From: Panax quinquefolius
Lineage: Eukaryota > Streptophyta > Magnoliopsida > Apiales > Araliaceae
Length of the DNA: 64,000 nt
Direction of reading: 5' to 3'
NCBI GenBank assembly: GCA_020205615.1
Contig: CM035162.1
Span: 46,056,464-46,120,463, forward strand
Shown: positions 45,289-57,091 of the stretch, one piece after another
Numbering within the stretch: the stretch's first letter is position 1
Layout: each line of letters begins with the position of its first letter
The notes under the pieces: model-generated
What the model saw: only the letters and a program-made list of their open reading frames with translations
Databases searched by the model: none
What the model was told of the DNA's origin: nothing
Translations under genes and position numbers: made by a program

Positions 45289-45555
45289 AAATTATAGAAT
45301 AAATGGAAAATAAATATTAGAAATTCATAATAAATTTGTAAAAATTATTTTAAAGCCTAAAATGGGTTTTAATAATTTGGAATATATTTCACCGATATTT
45401 TAATATTTTTAAATATTAATGATTGTTAATTTATTTAATTATTATATTAAATAAATTACATAAAAATGATTTTAATACTTTAAAAATCATTTGAAATTAT
45501 ATTAAAGTGTAAGGAAATCTTTTAAGTTATTTTTTATGACTTTTAATATTCTCAG

Positions 45556-47033
45556 TAATGAATTTCATTAATAAATTAATATTAATGATAATGGAATTAA
45601 GTAGTATTTAATTCATATTAATATGATATTATTGATTGAAAAATCATGATAAATGATAATAATTATCTCGAAAATTATTATAAGTCATTGAAAAATATTT
45701 TGACTGAAAATGAAATTATGTAAGGTAAATGTAAAGCATTTAGGCAAAGTCTTATGGAAATTAGACTCATGAATTATCTGACTAGACTTTTTGGGATGTC
45801 AGAAATTATACCGAATTCAACTCAGACTGAAATAGTATGACTTGATACCGAATTTTAGGTATTTTATAGACTGATAGGATTATGTGGTAATTTATTAGGT
45901 TAAATTATAACTGTATTTAACAGTACTATACTGTGATGATATTCTAATATTTGGAGATCGGTATTATCTATATTAGGTCTTCAGAAAAAGCGATATAGGT
46001 TGTATAGTAATGTCGATCAATGGTAGCAAGTTCTCTAACTCGATCTCGAATTGATATTTTTGAAATATGCTTGGGGTTAATCATTACTGATTATACCATG
46101 TCTATGAATTATTGATTCTCACTCTGTGCACATTTCATGTATTCATCAGGTATGAAAGGTTGATCACCTTCATTACCATTTGGTCCAGTTGATTTATTCA
46201 TGTTCATTATTCGTTCAACTATGAAAATTTATTCATGCTCTTTCGCATTGTATATATTGTAGAAAGTTAGCCAACTTATTGTTCAAATTATTTGTAATGA
46301 ATTTCATAAATAAATTAATATTAATGATAATGGAATTAAGTAGTATTTAATTCATATTAATATGATATTAATGATTGAAAAATCATGATAAATGATAATA
46401 ATTATCTGAAAATTATTATAAGTCATTGAAAAATATTTTGACTGAAAATGAAATTATCTAAGGTAAATGTAAAGCATTTAGGTAAAGTCTTATGGAAATT
46501 AGACTCATGAATTATCTGACTAGACTTTTTGGGATGTCAGAAATTTTACCGAATTCAACTCAGATTGAAATAGTTTGACTTGATACTGAATTTAAGGTAT
46601 TTTATAGACTGATAGGATTATGTGGTAATTTATTAGGTTATATTATAACTGTATTTAACAATACTATACTTTGATGATATTCTAATATTTGGAGATCGGT
46701 ATTATCTATATTAGGTCTTCAGAAAAAGCGATATAGGTTGTGTAACGGTAATCAATGGTACAGGCAAGTTCTCTAACTTGATCTCGAAATGATATTTTTG
46801 AAATATGCTTGGGGTTAATCATTACTGATTATACCATGTCTATGAATTATTGATTCTCACTCTGTGCACATTTCATGTATTCATCAGGTATGAAAGGTTG
46901 ATCACCTTCATTACCATTTGGTCCAGTTGATTTATTCATGTTCATTATTCGTTCAACTATGAAAATTTATTCATGCTCTTTCGCAATGTATATATTGTAG
47001 AAAGTTAGCCAACTTATTGTTCAATTCTTTCGA
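45556..47033 (+). repeat. 739-bp tandem duplication, 5' LTR only
   Basis: TAATGAATTTCAT begins at 45556 and again at 46295; both units run to CCAACTTATTGTTCAA. The 3' LTR has a single unit (about 52343-53080). Units differ at a few sites, so the duplication is not very recent or was followed by errors. Confidence 0.9.
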
Positions 47034-47386
47034 TCATGATATATCCTTAATTGAACTTATACTTGATGGGCAAAATTATTGCTCACCCTTGCTATATCAT
47101 GATAAACATTGCAGATTATGACGAATACATCGGTTACAAGAAAAGTCGAAGACAAGTCAGCTTTGGATTATATATACAAAAAAGTTATAGAACAAGAATG
47201 TATGATAATAGCTTTGTATGTCCGATAGGATATTGATTTAGGTATTATGTGAAGGTTCTCTAACCTTGGGGATAGTGTGTAATGTTTAATGTATAAATAA
47301 TTTATGTTTATATCTTCCGCAATAGTTATAGAAATAGTACACCGGATTCGTGGTGATTTAGGACCCGAATCTGGGGTTGTTACAGT

Positions 47387-47398
47387 TGGTATCAAAGC
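47387..47398 (+). promoter_or_regulatory. Primer binding site of L1
   Basis: TGGTATCAAAGC, two bases after the LTR end TTACA. It matches the initiator methionine tRNA-type site TGGTATCAGAGC except for one base. Confidence 0.8.
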
Positions 47399-48217
47399 TG
47401 TAGGTTACAAACCTTAGGTAGGAGTACCTTAGGCTATAACCTTAGAGAAGCGAGGTGAAGATAATGAACGAATACGCTCAAATAGAGTTTGAATAATAAG
47501 AAGTAATTTAAGAAATTTATAAAGAAGGGATGAAAACATGCGTGAGAGGATTCAAAGAAGAATCTCGCAGAGTTATGGAGTTACCCGACTCCAATAATAA
47601 GAATGTATGGTGATAACAAATTGACAATGTCTATAAGAAGAGATTGGTAACGAAGTTAAGAATGAAAAGTTATAGTTAAGTATGGTACAGTTGTACTCTT
47701 TAGTAGTTGAGGTATGGTATCTGGGCTAAACGATTCCTTCATAGAGCGGAGGTATATACGAACTAGTAACTAGGAACCTAATTTGTTGGTTGTTTGTGGG
47801 AAACCACTCAGCGTACCATATTGAAACTGTAAGAGACTCGATGTGTTCCAAGTGTAGAAATGGATACGTATGATGAAAGTGTAGAACTCGAATGAAATTT
47901 TGAGCGATGTAAATGAAGTTAGAAATTCTTAAAGGAAGAATTTTTTTTTTATAAACAAGAAGATTCAAAGAAGAATCTAAGAGATATAAAGATAAGAAAT
48001 GGGAGTTTCCTAACTCCAAAAGCCAAGATAACAAATAATGTCGTAAATGATGAAAAAGAGAAAGAAAGAAGATCGTAAAACAAAACGATCACGAGTTAAG
48101 AAAAGAATTTTAAGGGAGATGATTATAGAATAAGATCATGACGTGGTCTGTGTAAGTTATAAAAGAAAGATGGTCTATAATGTTTGAATAATTATAGCTT
48201 AATGATATGAAGATGGA

Positions 48218-48284
48218 GTACTATGAAATAGTACGAGATAACTCATGAGGAGTTATAGATGATGTGATACGAGGAATTCGTATC
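48218..48284. other. Three consecutive perfect 7-bp hairpins
   Basis: GTACTAT-GAA-ATAGTAC (48218-48234), ATAACTC-ATGAG-GAGTTAT (48238-48256) and GATACGA-GGAAT-TCGTATC (48266-48284). In the minus-strand copy (about 63795-63870) the first is intact with a changed loop base, while the other two are partly lost. Confidence 0.5.
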
Positions 48285-48346
48285 GGGCAAAGAGCAAGTT
48301 ATAAGCAAGAAAGAGTTAGGTGGGATTTCAATTGAGGACTCATGTG

Positions 48347-48469
48347 ATGGATGAGTTGTACAAACCTTTGTATGGGCGAGGGTTTGTGCTTTCACCGCGC
48401 TTTATCACATTGATAATCATTGGAATGTTTGTGTCGCGCTATTCTTGCTATATGCTGCTGAGAAGGTGA
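48347..48469 (+). CDS. Doubtful 40-codon open frame kept in two LARD copies
   Basis: MDELYKPLYG, then FITLIIIGMFVSRY, a hydrophobic stretch long enough for one membrane segment. The minus-strand copy (within 63580-63768) keeps the frame with no indel: MAELYKPLYG, then FITLIIIGMLVSRY, and runs longer at its end. Elsewhere these copies differ by many indels, so frame retention is notable. No family is recognised, and ATG is the only start signal. It could be chance in a short conserved stretch, or a relic of an older coding region. Confidence 0.25.
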   Translation: MDELYKPLYGRGFVLSPRFITLIIIGMFVSRYSCYMLLRR

Positions 48470-49223
48470 TTTTTTCTAATGTGTATAACGAATAGGCGTA
48501 GTATAGTTAGAGAATATTATAAGGTTAAGTGCGAGTTCTTAAAACTCATACTTATGGTAGGTTCGTGACTCATAATTATATGGTATATTTTTGAACCCCT
48601 CAGCGAATGGACGCCTATGGTCTGACTAGGATAAGTTATTAAAATCATATGATTGTGGTAAGTTCCTGAACTCATAACGTGTGGTAAGTTTGACGAACTG
48701 GGTATAGATAAGTGTAAATGGAGTATTGAGGATGATAAGAATAAATAGACCTATTAAGCAATTGATCATTATAGAAAGTGGAGTTGATGGTGGAAGCATA
48801 GGTACTCTAAATCTACTAGCTATGCTAGACTTTCGAAATTTATTGACTTCGTGCTGATGTTTACACTTCTATTTTCTTGAAAAACATTGGATCAAATGAT
48901 GGAACCAATGAGTTTTAACAACAATCTTCATTATTCAGGTATGTCTATGTTAATTGCTTCGGCTAGACAAAAATGATTTGTAATATATCAAAATATATTT
49001 TATATCATTAATGCATCATGTAACTTGGTGCAAAGATGATAAAAATGATGGAGTCATCAATGCGGTATTACCTAGTGTTGGATGTCATCTAAGGATCGTC
49101 AGCCCACTATGGTATGATGTAGTATGATAAAATCACTAAATGACGGAATCCTCAATGATGCATAAATCTGATGTAGAATCGTATCGTCGTAAAAAAGATT
49201 TTTGAGATTTCTTTAAGATATGA

Positions 49224-49225
<2 letters not shown>

Positions 49226-49262
<37 letters not shown>
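49226..49262. repeat. (TA)n(TG)n microsatellite
   Basis: A TA run followed by TGTGTGTG in the L1 interior. The equivalent place in the minus-strand copy is the TA run at 62802-62842. Confidence 0.9.
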
Positions 49263-49263
<1 letters not shown>

Positions 49264-50018
49264 ATATTTCGATTGATGTCCGAATTGTTGTAAAAGTCTA
49301 TGCTATTTGATTCAGCTAGACGAATATTGAAAGATGTTCATGAAATTCAAGCGTTTATTGAAAAGTTATGCCAAACCAAATTATTTTGGTGCGGATTCAG
49401 ATGTTGAAAAGCTGAGGTGAACAACCCTATAAGGGGACATGTTTTCGGGGACAATGGTTCCAGAAGTAACGCATATAGTCGTTATAAAACACTACGTTAT
49501 GCTGACGTGTGTGGTACAATAAACTAGCCACCTAGTGTAATGCGTGAGGAGGTGTTTTTCGTCTTTGTGATTGGTAAACACTCTAGTTTGCGATGTGAAG
49601 GATTGAGTTGAAGCACTAGTAAACCGAGAATAGAGTTCACTAGTCTTGTGACCCCTCAAATGATTTGGAATCTTTTAAAATTCCTGAGTTATTCATACTT
49701 CTTCCCAATTATTGAGCAATTGTGGAAGATTCTTGCAATTCTAAAAGGTGAATGTGGTAAGGATGATATTCCTTAGAAAGAAGTAAGTCTTAGAATGCGA
49801 CACTGAATGATGAATATATGGAATAGGTGAGAAAAGAAATTTTGAAATGAGAAGGAGATGAGTTATTAAAGAATAGTGTAAATCTCTTAATAGAAAAGTT
49901 GAATTATTGAAGAAAGACCTTTGTGGAATGAAGTGGTTATAAAACCCAATGACTGAATAAAGTATTAACGTAAAATCTATTTTGATAGAATGAATGAATA
50001 AAGATTAATAAATAAAAA

Positions 50019-50380
50019 TTTCGAAGACGAAATTCTTAGAAGAATGGGTGAATGTAATATCCCGAGTGTTTATGATAACAATCTTTAGAAAAGGAAATAA
50101 ATGGATTAAAGAATATTTAATACTCAGAATATAATTGAGTTAAAGTGAAAGTTATGAAATAAAACCTAGAATTTGTTGAAGAATTGAATGTAGTAGGAAA
50201 TATAAAACCTATATTAAAGTCATGTATTGAACTTATTCAATGAAGAGATTTGACAAAAACCTTAGTAAGGTAGGGTTTCGGTGATTTCGAGGACGGAATC
50301 CTTATAAGGAAGGAAGAATGTGACAAATAAATTATTTGAGTTGTGATTCTGGGGACAGAATCCTTGTAAGAAGGGAATGA
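50019..50380 (+). repeat. Three purine-tract/LTR-start-like motifs before the L1 3' LTR
   Basis: Motif 1: TTTCGAAGACGAAATTCTTA then AATGTAATATCCCGAG, TGTAA at 50053. Motif 2: TTTCGAGGACGGAATCCTTA then AAGGAAGGAAGAATGTGAC, TGTGA at 50319. Motif 3: TTCTGGGGACAGAATCCTTG then AAGAAGGGAATGA, followed by the true LTR start at 50381. Motifs 2 and 3 are 62 bp apart, as in element T1. Confidence 0.75.
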
Positions 50381-53300
50381 TGTAACAATCCAAAATTTTA
50401 TTTGTAATTTAAAATATTTATTAAATTAAATAAATATTTTATTTATGTGATTGTTGTTAGTATATATTTGTGAATTAAATAATACTCTAATTTAATTTAA
50501 CAGTTAGAGAGTTGTTAAAGATTACATGAGTTGCTATATTGATGTCATAATTTAATAATTAAAGTGATATATTAATTGTTAACCAAAATTATAATGAGAT
50601 TATAATTTTGTGATATTTCGTTAAGTGGGAAATTTATTTGGTATGTGGTAATTAGTTTATTTAATTAAGATTGGATATGAAAATCCAAGTAAACAATGTG
50701 GGACAAAAGACTATATTTATTAAAAGAGTTTTAATTTGATTTTACCAAACAAAACCTTAGAGCTTTTGAAATTCTTATTTTAATCTTGTTTTGCCTAAAA
50801 GGCTTAAGGAATGATTAAGTCATTATTTTAATATGGTTTTGCCAAACAAGCCTTAGGGCATTAAAAATTCTAATTTTTGTAACTTATATATTAAATTGAT
50901 AATAAGTATATGTATTTATATTGGGAGTTACATATTCTATAATTATATGTGTTATATGTATATTATATATACACTAAGTTATGTTAATTTTTAAACTTAA
51001 GTCTAAACTAAGAACAATAGAGAGAGAAAGGAGGCTCCATATTTTGGTAGTTATAGGGAGTCTAGGAGGGGTCTTGGATCTTCATACAACTTAAAATCAT
51101 AAGCTACTTTGAAGGATCAAGAAGGCTTGCAAGAAGAAAAAGGTAAGAAAATGAAAGTTTTCACATTTTGTGCTCTTTTTGTTAGATCTTTATGAACCAA
51201 GCAACGTTTATTTTGGATCATTAAAAACTCATGATTTACATGAGTATTGGTATTTTATATGTGTATCAAAGTATTTTTGAAATCAAAAGTTAGATCCAAA
51301 GTGAGGAAATCAAGTTTTGTACCAAAAGGTTTAAGAAAAAGCTTTCCTTTGTATGCTATATATATTTTTTTATGTTAGATTCTTTGGGTTCATGTGATTA
51401 ATGGTTTAAAACATGTTAGCATGCTAGATACATGAGTTAAGGGCAAAAATCTTTTGGAATCACTCAAATATGTTAAGAAATGAGCAAGTTATGAATTAAA
51501 TCCCAAACTACCTTAACTGGTTGAACACAAGCTACCGATCACCACTTACATCCATTTTTCCGGGACCAAAACAGAGCCAAAATAGATGTTTGATACATGG
51601 AAACTATATTTCGGGAAATTACGAATCCAACGATACCTATTGGACCTAAATCCGATTTCCATTAAGGACCCCAAATCTGGAAAATGAACCAACTGTTGAA
51701 GAAAACCTTGCGGACCAGTCACTTTGGGCCTGATTTCAGGGACCTAGACAGATTGGAATTTGGTATTTGATAACTGAAAACTGTAGTTCAAGAAGATACG
51801 GATCCAACGAGTTTGATTGGGTCTCAATCGGAGTTGTGGATCTCTTAATACAAACGTTTCTGTAAAAGACTCCAAAACTTAAAATGTTTACAAGGCATGT
51901 AATGGTCAGTCGGTAGTGGCCTATTTTCAGGGTTCTATGCTGTGCCAAATGGACCGTTTCTTGAGCGTACAACGTAGCTCGGGAAGTCACGCTTCTAACA
52001 ATACCATGTGGGCCCAAATCGGACTTGTAGATCACCGTCTACAAGTGTTTATGTGGAGGACCCCAAATTTAAACGAAAATTATAGAATAAATGGAAAATA
52101 AATATTAGAAATTCATAATAAATTTGTAAAAATTATTTTAAAGCCTAAAAATGAGTTTTTAATAATTTGGAATATATTTCACTGATATTTTAATATTTTT
52201 ATATATTAATGATAGTTAATTTATTTAATTATTATATTAAATAAATTACATAAAAATGATTTTAATACTTTAAAAATAATTTGAAATTATATTAAAGTGT
52301 AAGGAAATATTTTAAGTTATTTTTATGACTTATAATATTTTGTAATGAATTTCATTAATAAATTAATATTAATGATAATAGAATTAAGTAGTATTTAATT
52401 CATATTAATATGATATTAATGATTGAAAAATCATGATAAATGATAATAATTATCTGAAAATTATTATAAGTCATTGAAAAATATTTTTGACTGAAAATGA
52501 AATTATGTAAGGTAAATGTAAAGCATTTAGGCAAAGTCTTATGGAAATTAGACTCATGAATTATCTGACTAGACTTTTTGGGATGTCAAAAATTATACCG
52601 AATTCAACTCAGATTGAAATAGTTTGACTTGATACCGAATTTTAGGTATTTTATAGACTGATAGGATTATGTGGTAATTTGTTAGGTTATATTATAACTA
52701 TATTTAACAGTACTATACTGTGATGATATTCTAATATATGGAGATCGGTATTATCTATATTAGGTCTTCATAAAAAGCGATATAGGTTGCGTAACGGTAA
52801 TCAATGGTACAGGCAAGTTCTCTAACTCGATCTCGAATTGATATTTTTGAAATATGCTTGGGGTTAATCATTACTGATTATACCATGTCTATGAATTATT
52901 GATTCTCACTCTGTGCACATTTCATGTATTCATCAGGTATGAAAGGCTGATCACCTTCATTACCATTTGTTCCAGTTGATATATTCATGTTCATTATTCG
53001 TTCAACTATAAAAATTTATTCATGCTCTTTCGCAATGTATATATTGTAGAAAGTTAGCCAACTTATTGTTCAATTCTTTCGATCATGATATATCCTTAAT
53101 TGAACTTATACTTGCTGGGAAAAATTGTTGTTCACCCTTGCTATATCATGATAAACATTGCAGATTATGACGAATACATCAGTTACAAGAAAAGTCCAAG
53201 ACAATTCAGCTTTGGATTATATGTGCAGCTAAAGTTGTAACAGTAATGTATGATAATAGCTTTGTATATCTGATAAGATATTGATTTAGGTATTATGTGA

Positions 53301-53432
53301 AGGTTCTCGACCTTGGGTATAGTGTGTAATGTTTAATGTATAAACAATTTATGTTTATATCTTCCGCAATAGTTATAGAAATAGTACATCGGATTCATGG
53401 TGATTTGGGACCCGAATCTAGGGATGTTAGCA
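50381..53432 (+). repeat. 3' LTR of L1
   Basis: 3052 bp, TGTAACAATCC to GATGTTAGCA, followed by AGATT. It matches the 5' LTR throughout except for the missing 739-bp duplicate and scattered changes. The final TTAGCA differs from TTACA in the 5' LTR by one inserted base. Open frames at 51736-52101 are not supported as genes. Confidence 0.9.
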
Positions 53433-53437
53433 AGATT

Positions 53438-54340
53438 AGACGAGTTTGAGACAATAGCCTTGATAGAGGAGTGCAGTGTAGTGCTTCAGCAGAAGTTACT
53501 TCCGAAGCTGAAGGATCCGGGCAGTTTCACAATTCCATGCACGATCAGAAAGAAGAATTTTGATAAATGTTTGTGTGATTTTGGGGCAAGTATCAATCTG
53601 ATGCCCTTGTCATTGTTCAATCAGTTGGGGTTACCAGCTCCAAGGCCGTCAAACATTTCATTGCAGTTAGCTGACAGATCCATCACATATCCACGTGGAG
53701 TTGTTGATAAGGTATTGGTGAAAGTGGACAAATTTATCTTTCCGGCTGACTTCATCATTTTGGATTAGGAGGAAGATAAAAATATACCACTCTTAGTGGG
53801 AGACCATTCTTAGCCACAGGAAAGACTTTGATAGACATGCAGAAGGGGGAACTCACTATGCGTGTTTATGATCAAGAGGTCACCTTCAATGTCTTCAAAG
53901 CCATGAAGTGTCCAGCAGGTGAAGAAGAATGTTTCCGAGTTGATTTGGTGGATCAGCTCTTAAATGCTAAAGTAGAGAGTCTGGTGGAGTATGAACCTGT
54001 GAGAGGTGTAATTGCTAAAAATGCAGAGTTGGAGGAATTCAGATTACATGCATATGAGAATTCGAAGCTGTACAAAGAGAAGGTGAAGCAATGGCATGAC
54101 CGAAAGACCTTCGATAGGACATTTAAACTGGGACAAAGGGTTTTACGTTATAAATCCAAATTTAATTTTTTTTCCCAGGAAACTGAAAGAAAAATGGTCA
54201 GGGCCTTTTACAGTGAAAACAGTATTTCCACATGGTGTAATTGAAGTTTTTGATATGTTTACGGACAAGCCTTTCAAGGTTAATGGATAGCGACTGAAGC
54301 ATTACTGGGGTAGTGAGGTGGACAGACAGAAAGTCACCTA
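53438..54340 (+). pseudogene. Athila A2 protease fused to integrase C-terminus by deletion
   Basis: Protease: SGSFTIP-like text, CDFGASINLMPLS (53574-53612; active-site DFGA intact), KVDKFIFPADFIILD, then TAG at 53766. The frame 53828-54244 reads KGELTMRVYDQEVTFNVFKA, GEEECFRVDLVDQ, GVIAKNAELEEF and passes without break into LHAYENSKLYKEKVKQWHDRK and FKLGQRVL, which is the integrase C-terminus. In A1 these parts are about 2.7 kb apart (13703 and 16415). GAGTTGGA-GAATTC-like text at both ends suggests a microhomology deletion. RT, RNase H and the integrase core are gone. Confidence 0.85.
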
Positions 54341-55112
54341 AATTATGTCTTCAACATGAGATTCTGAGATAGTCAAGCTAATTGACTATAACTTAGCGCT
54401 TTATGGGAGGCAACCCATTATTTTTATCTTTTATCTTTATTTATTCAGTTCAAGTTGTCTTGTCAGCTCATTTTCATCCTTATTTAGGAGCATGTGATTA
54501 TTTATGCATAATTAGCATAGTTGCTGAAATTGAGTAGGAGCATGTTTGTGCATTGCATTGAAATGAGGATGATACAGTAGACACTAATGTTTATCTAGTA
54601 AATCATGATTTGATAGTGTCTATTGGTGTATGTAGGTGAATAAGCAAGATGCAGTACTGCTTTACATCATGAAAACTAGCAGTGCAGAATTCAACCCCGC
54701 ACGGTTGCGCATGAATACAGTATATAACTCATGGCATACCAAGGCCCAAATTGCTATGCTTTGAGAAAGATCCTCATGGCACCACAAGACACAAAAACCA
54801 TTAAACATTCGAGCGGCCATGACATCGATCGACGGGAAATTTTTTAAAGTTTTAAAATGTGTTGGAGATCATTTGGACTCTCATTTGAAAATAACAGAAA
54901 GTGCAATCACTTGCTCCCCTCCATCACACACGTCTCTTCCTCTCTTTCAGTTAAAAAAATTGAAGCCGTGCATCTCTCATCCACCACCCACGAATCTCTC
55001 CATATTCAAAACTCAAACCCACAATTGATTGCTTGAGTATAAAACTTAGGGTTTCAATGTGGGCGTGTAAAGCAGTTTGGGAGTTATTCATTTTCGGCCA
55101 GAACAAATCCTC
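54341..55112 (+). other. Athila A2 3' untranslated region, truncated
   Basis: Collinear with 16739-17580 of A1, including the paired hairpins (54371-54387 and 54403-54418) and TTAGGGTTTC near 55048. It ends at about 55112, just where the post-pol ORF would begin, by joining an antisense LTR-element fragment. The open frame 54819-55028 is not conserved in A1. Confidence 0.7.
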
Positions 55113-55553
55113 AAGATAATTCGTATATACCTCCGCTCTTTGAAGAAATTGTTTAGCCCAGTTCCTATACATCCACCATTAAAGAGTATGGTTGCACTGC
55201 CTTAGACTTGATACTTACTCGTACAAATACTCCAGAAATTGGTGATTATCAAAGATATTTAATTTCACCAACTTACTATTATAAAATAATTTCACATAAC
55301 TTATTTAACATCAATAGATAAATCTTATCCATCTTCATATTAATTCATCTCTACAATTTATAACAAATATATAATAATGATATATATTTATTAAACACAA
55401 CATCACTTATTACATAGCTCATACTACCCTATGTAACACAATACCACATATCTCGCAACACTTATATATTCTTGTTCGAACCCATCTGATGCTTTAAGAA
55501 TTTTATTTACTAAATTCTTATTTTAATATTTTCTAAAAATTCGGGTTCTTACG
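55113..55553 (-). mobile_element. Second copy of Tekay-type fragment (internal part plus LTR start)
   Basis: Same as 22628-23063 with few differences. The left junction is different: here Athila A2 sequence abuts, whereas at 22628 the internal region continues to the left. Confidence 0.7.
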
Positions 55554-55849
55554 AGTCCTCTATACTTAAATTCTGAATATTTCTAAACATAAGGACATTA
55601 TTTAATTTTAAGTTTGGGGATATTGTCTGTATTTGCATATTTAGTTCATAGTTAGTATAATTCTGCATTTAGTTAGCATTTCATGTTATTTGTTCATATT
55701 TAGTGTAGTTTTCATGTAGGTTTTCTTTTTGTTAAATAGTTTTTGTCTTCAATTATTTGTTATTATTAATATAAAAAATGGAAAATCACAAAAATATTAG
55801 TTAGGGCTAATTTGTTGCATTTCGTTAGTGCATTTTGCATGTGTCTAGC
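55554..55849 (+). mobile_element. Second copy of Athila 3'-region fragment between LTR pieces
   Basis: Near-identical to 23064-23359, with the same junctions on both sides. Confidence 0.7.
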
Positions 55850-57091
55850 TGTAACGACCCCAAAATTCATACAATTTAATTATTAACTTCGGTCGTTAAT
55901 AACACATCTACCTTCTGATTTTTCATCATTATTCGATGTTAAACTTTATATAATGCGGAATAATTTAAACTTTTATGTCTTCTTATTTTAATTCCCTGAA
56001 TCAAAACCTTTATCATCTACATGTCTTTGAATCAATCTTATTTTATGATTCACTTTATCACTGTTACTATATAAAATTTTACATTTCAATCCGATAACCC
56101 TTACATATCAGATAACTCTAAAATTAGCTTTACAGCTCAACATAAAACTATACATCATAGAACATTTAGTACATCTCATGAATTTTAATCATGGTATAAA
56201 GAAATAACAACTTTAGCTAAAATATTAATCTTCGTGTATTATTTCTGATCCACGTCATTCAAGTAGCACATAGTGTTACCTTCAATCCTTAACATGCAAA
56301 AATGGTTATTTGCAAGGTTGAGCTCGACAACCCAGCAAAATTTAACAGTTTTCATGCATCACGTAACACATAATAACATGCTCAACATATATCTCTTAAA
56401 CATTGAACGAACATAACATACATGATGCAGTTCAAATATCAAATATAAAGATTGAGTTCCTTACTCAATCAATGTAGTCAGATGTTGACTTTAACGTTCC
56501 ATGTTTTCAATATATATATAAGATTACGATTTACAATAAAGAATTAAAATAGTTCATCATCAAGTTCACATAGCAAATAGGAACTGAAAGACTTGCCTTG
56601 ATCGTTGTTTACCAATAACAGTTTAACGGCTTACAGATATCTGCACTTCACGTGCCCTACACAATTATATAATCATACACATCAACTATTAGTCACATAG
56701 CAACGCATAGTAGTTGTAATATAAACTTTAATCTACGCCTTATAACCCTTCCTATCATAAATACACAATGGAAAAGTTGATTGTGTTAACTTTCGACTTA
56801 TATTTTACTATATTTCATATTTGAAGTTCATTCAAGTGTTTAAGTCTTGCTAGGACTACTTATTGGTTTTATATTAACACTATTAAATATCTTATAATAT
56901 TCATTTCATTTGATTTAAAACACTTTTTACGTTCATTATCATTTATCACGACGTTTCGACGTTTATTCGTCACACGCTCAATTTGCCTCTCTTGTGTGTG
57001 CTTAGTATGCGTATACAAATTATCTAATACATCATTTATTAATGCTAAACATCATTATACTTCATAATATTCATGTTCTATAACTTAGAAC
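55850..57091 (-). repeat. Antisense Tekay-type LTR, interrupted by copia C3
   Basis: On the minus strand it ends GGGGTCGTTACA at 55850. About 55850-56515 match 23360-24040, 56522-56680 match 42213-42357, and 56681-57091 extend further than the first copy does. Copia C3 starts at 57092. Its start (TG end) is not in the window. It could be the 3' LTR of the minus-strand element whose interior is at 62513-64000, but the end sequence differs from L1 LTRs, so this is open. AGAAC (57087-57091) is the likely target duplication of C3. Confidence 0.65.

Larger units (their letters stand above)
43566..47384 (+). repeat. 5' LTR of L1, enlarged by a 739-bp tandem duplication
   Basis: TGTAACATCCAAAATT... 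to ...GGGGTTGTTACA. Longer than the 3' LTR by 767 bp; nearly all of this is a direct duplication (45556-46294 and 46295-47033). It is AT-rich and contains three diverged modules near 44794-45288. Confidence 0.9.
47385..50380 (+). other. Non-coding internal region of L1
   Basis: About 3 kb without any gag-pol similarity on either strand that I can see. It has many short hairpins (for example TGGAGT/ACTCCA at 47576-47593, AGATTC/GAATCT at 47961-47978, GATCGT/ACGATC at 48071-48090), a 40-codon open frame at 48347-48469, a TA/TG microsatellite at 49226-49262, and a purine-rich end with repeated LTR-start-like motifs. The antisense frame 47726-48034 (102 codons) is not kept in the other copies and is rejected. 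Confidence 0.75.
43566..53432 (+). mobile_element. Non-coding Tekay-type LTR element L1 (LARD-like), complete
   Basis: Bounded by TGTAAC at 43566 and an LTR end at 53432, with target duplication AGATT. LTRs are 3819 bp and 3052 bp; the internal region is 2996 bp with primer binding site and purine tract but no recognisable gag, protease, RT or integrase. LTR start, doubled purine motif and primer site link it to chromoviruses such as T1. A large element with LTRs and a non-coding interior fits the LARD definition. A second copy of the interior is at 62513-64000 on the minus strand, so it is a family that moved using proteins from elsewhere. Confidence 0.88.
42358..55112 (+). mobile_element. 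Athila-like element A2, internally deleted, split by element L1
   Basis: Gag (42358-43565), then a 9.9-kb insertion, then protease joined directly to the integrase C-terminus (53438-54340) and a 3' untranslated part to 55112. RT, RNase H and most of integrase are absent. The left end is a breakpoint inside gag and the right end stops just before the post-pol ORF would start. No LTR is visible. It is collinear with A1 and serves as the empty site for the T1 and solo-LTR insertions of A1. Confidence 0.85.

Noticed and set aside
47726..48034. 102-codon antisense frame in the L1 interior
   Set aside because: Its region recurs at 22347-22660 but the frame is not kept there.
49226..49262. TA/TG repeat as a regulatory element
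   Set aside because: Simple microsatellite; no further signal.
9399..55112. A1 and A2 as two halves of one Athila element
   Set aside because: Their gag, protease and integrase C-terminal regions overlap in content with many differences, so they are separate copies.
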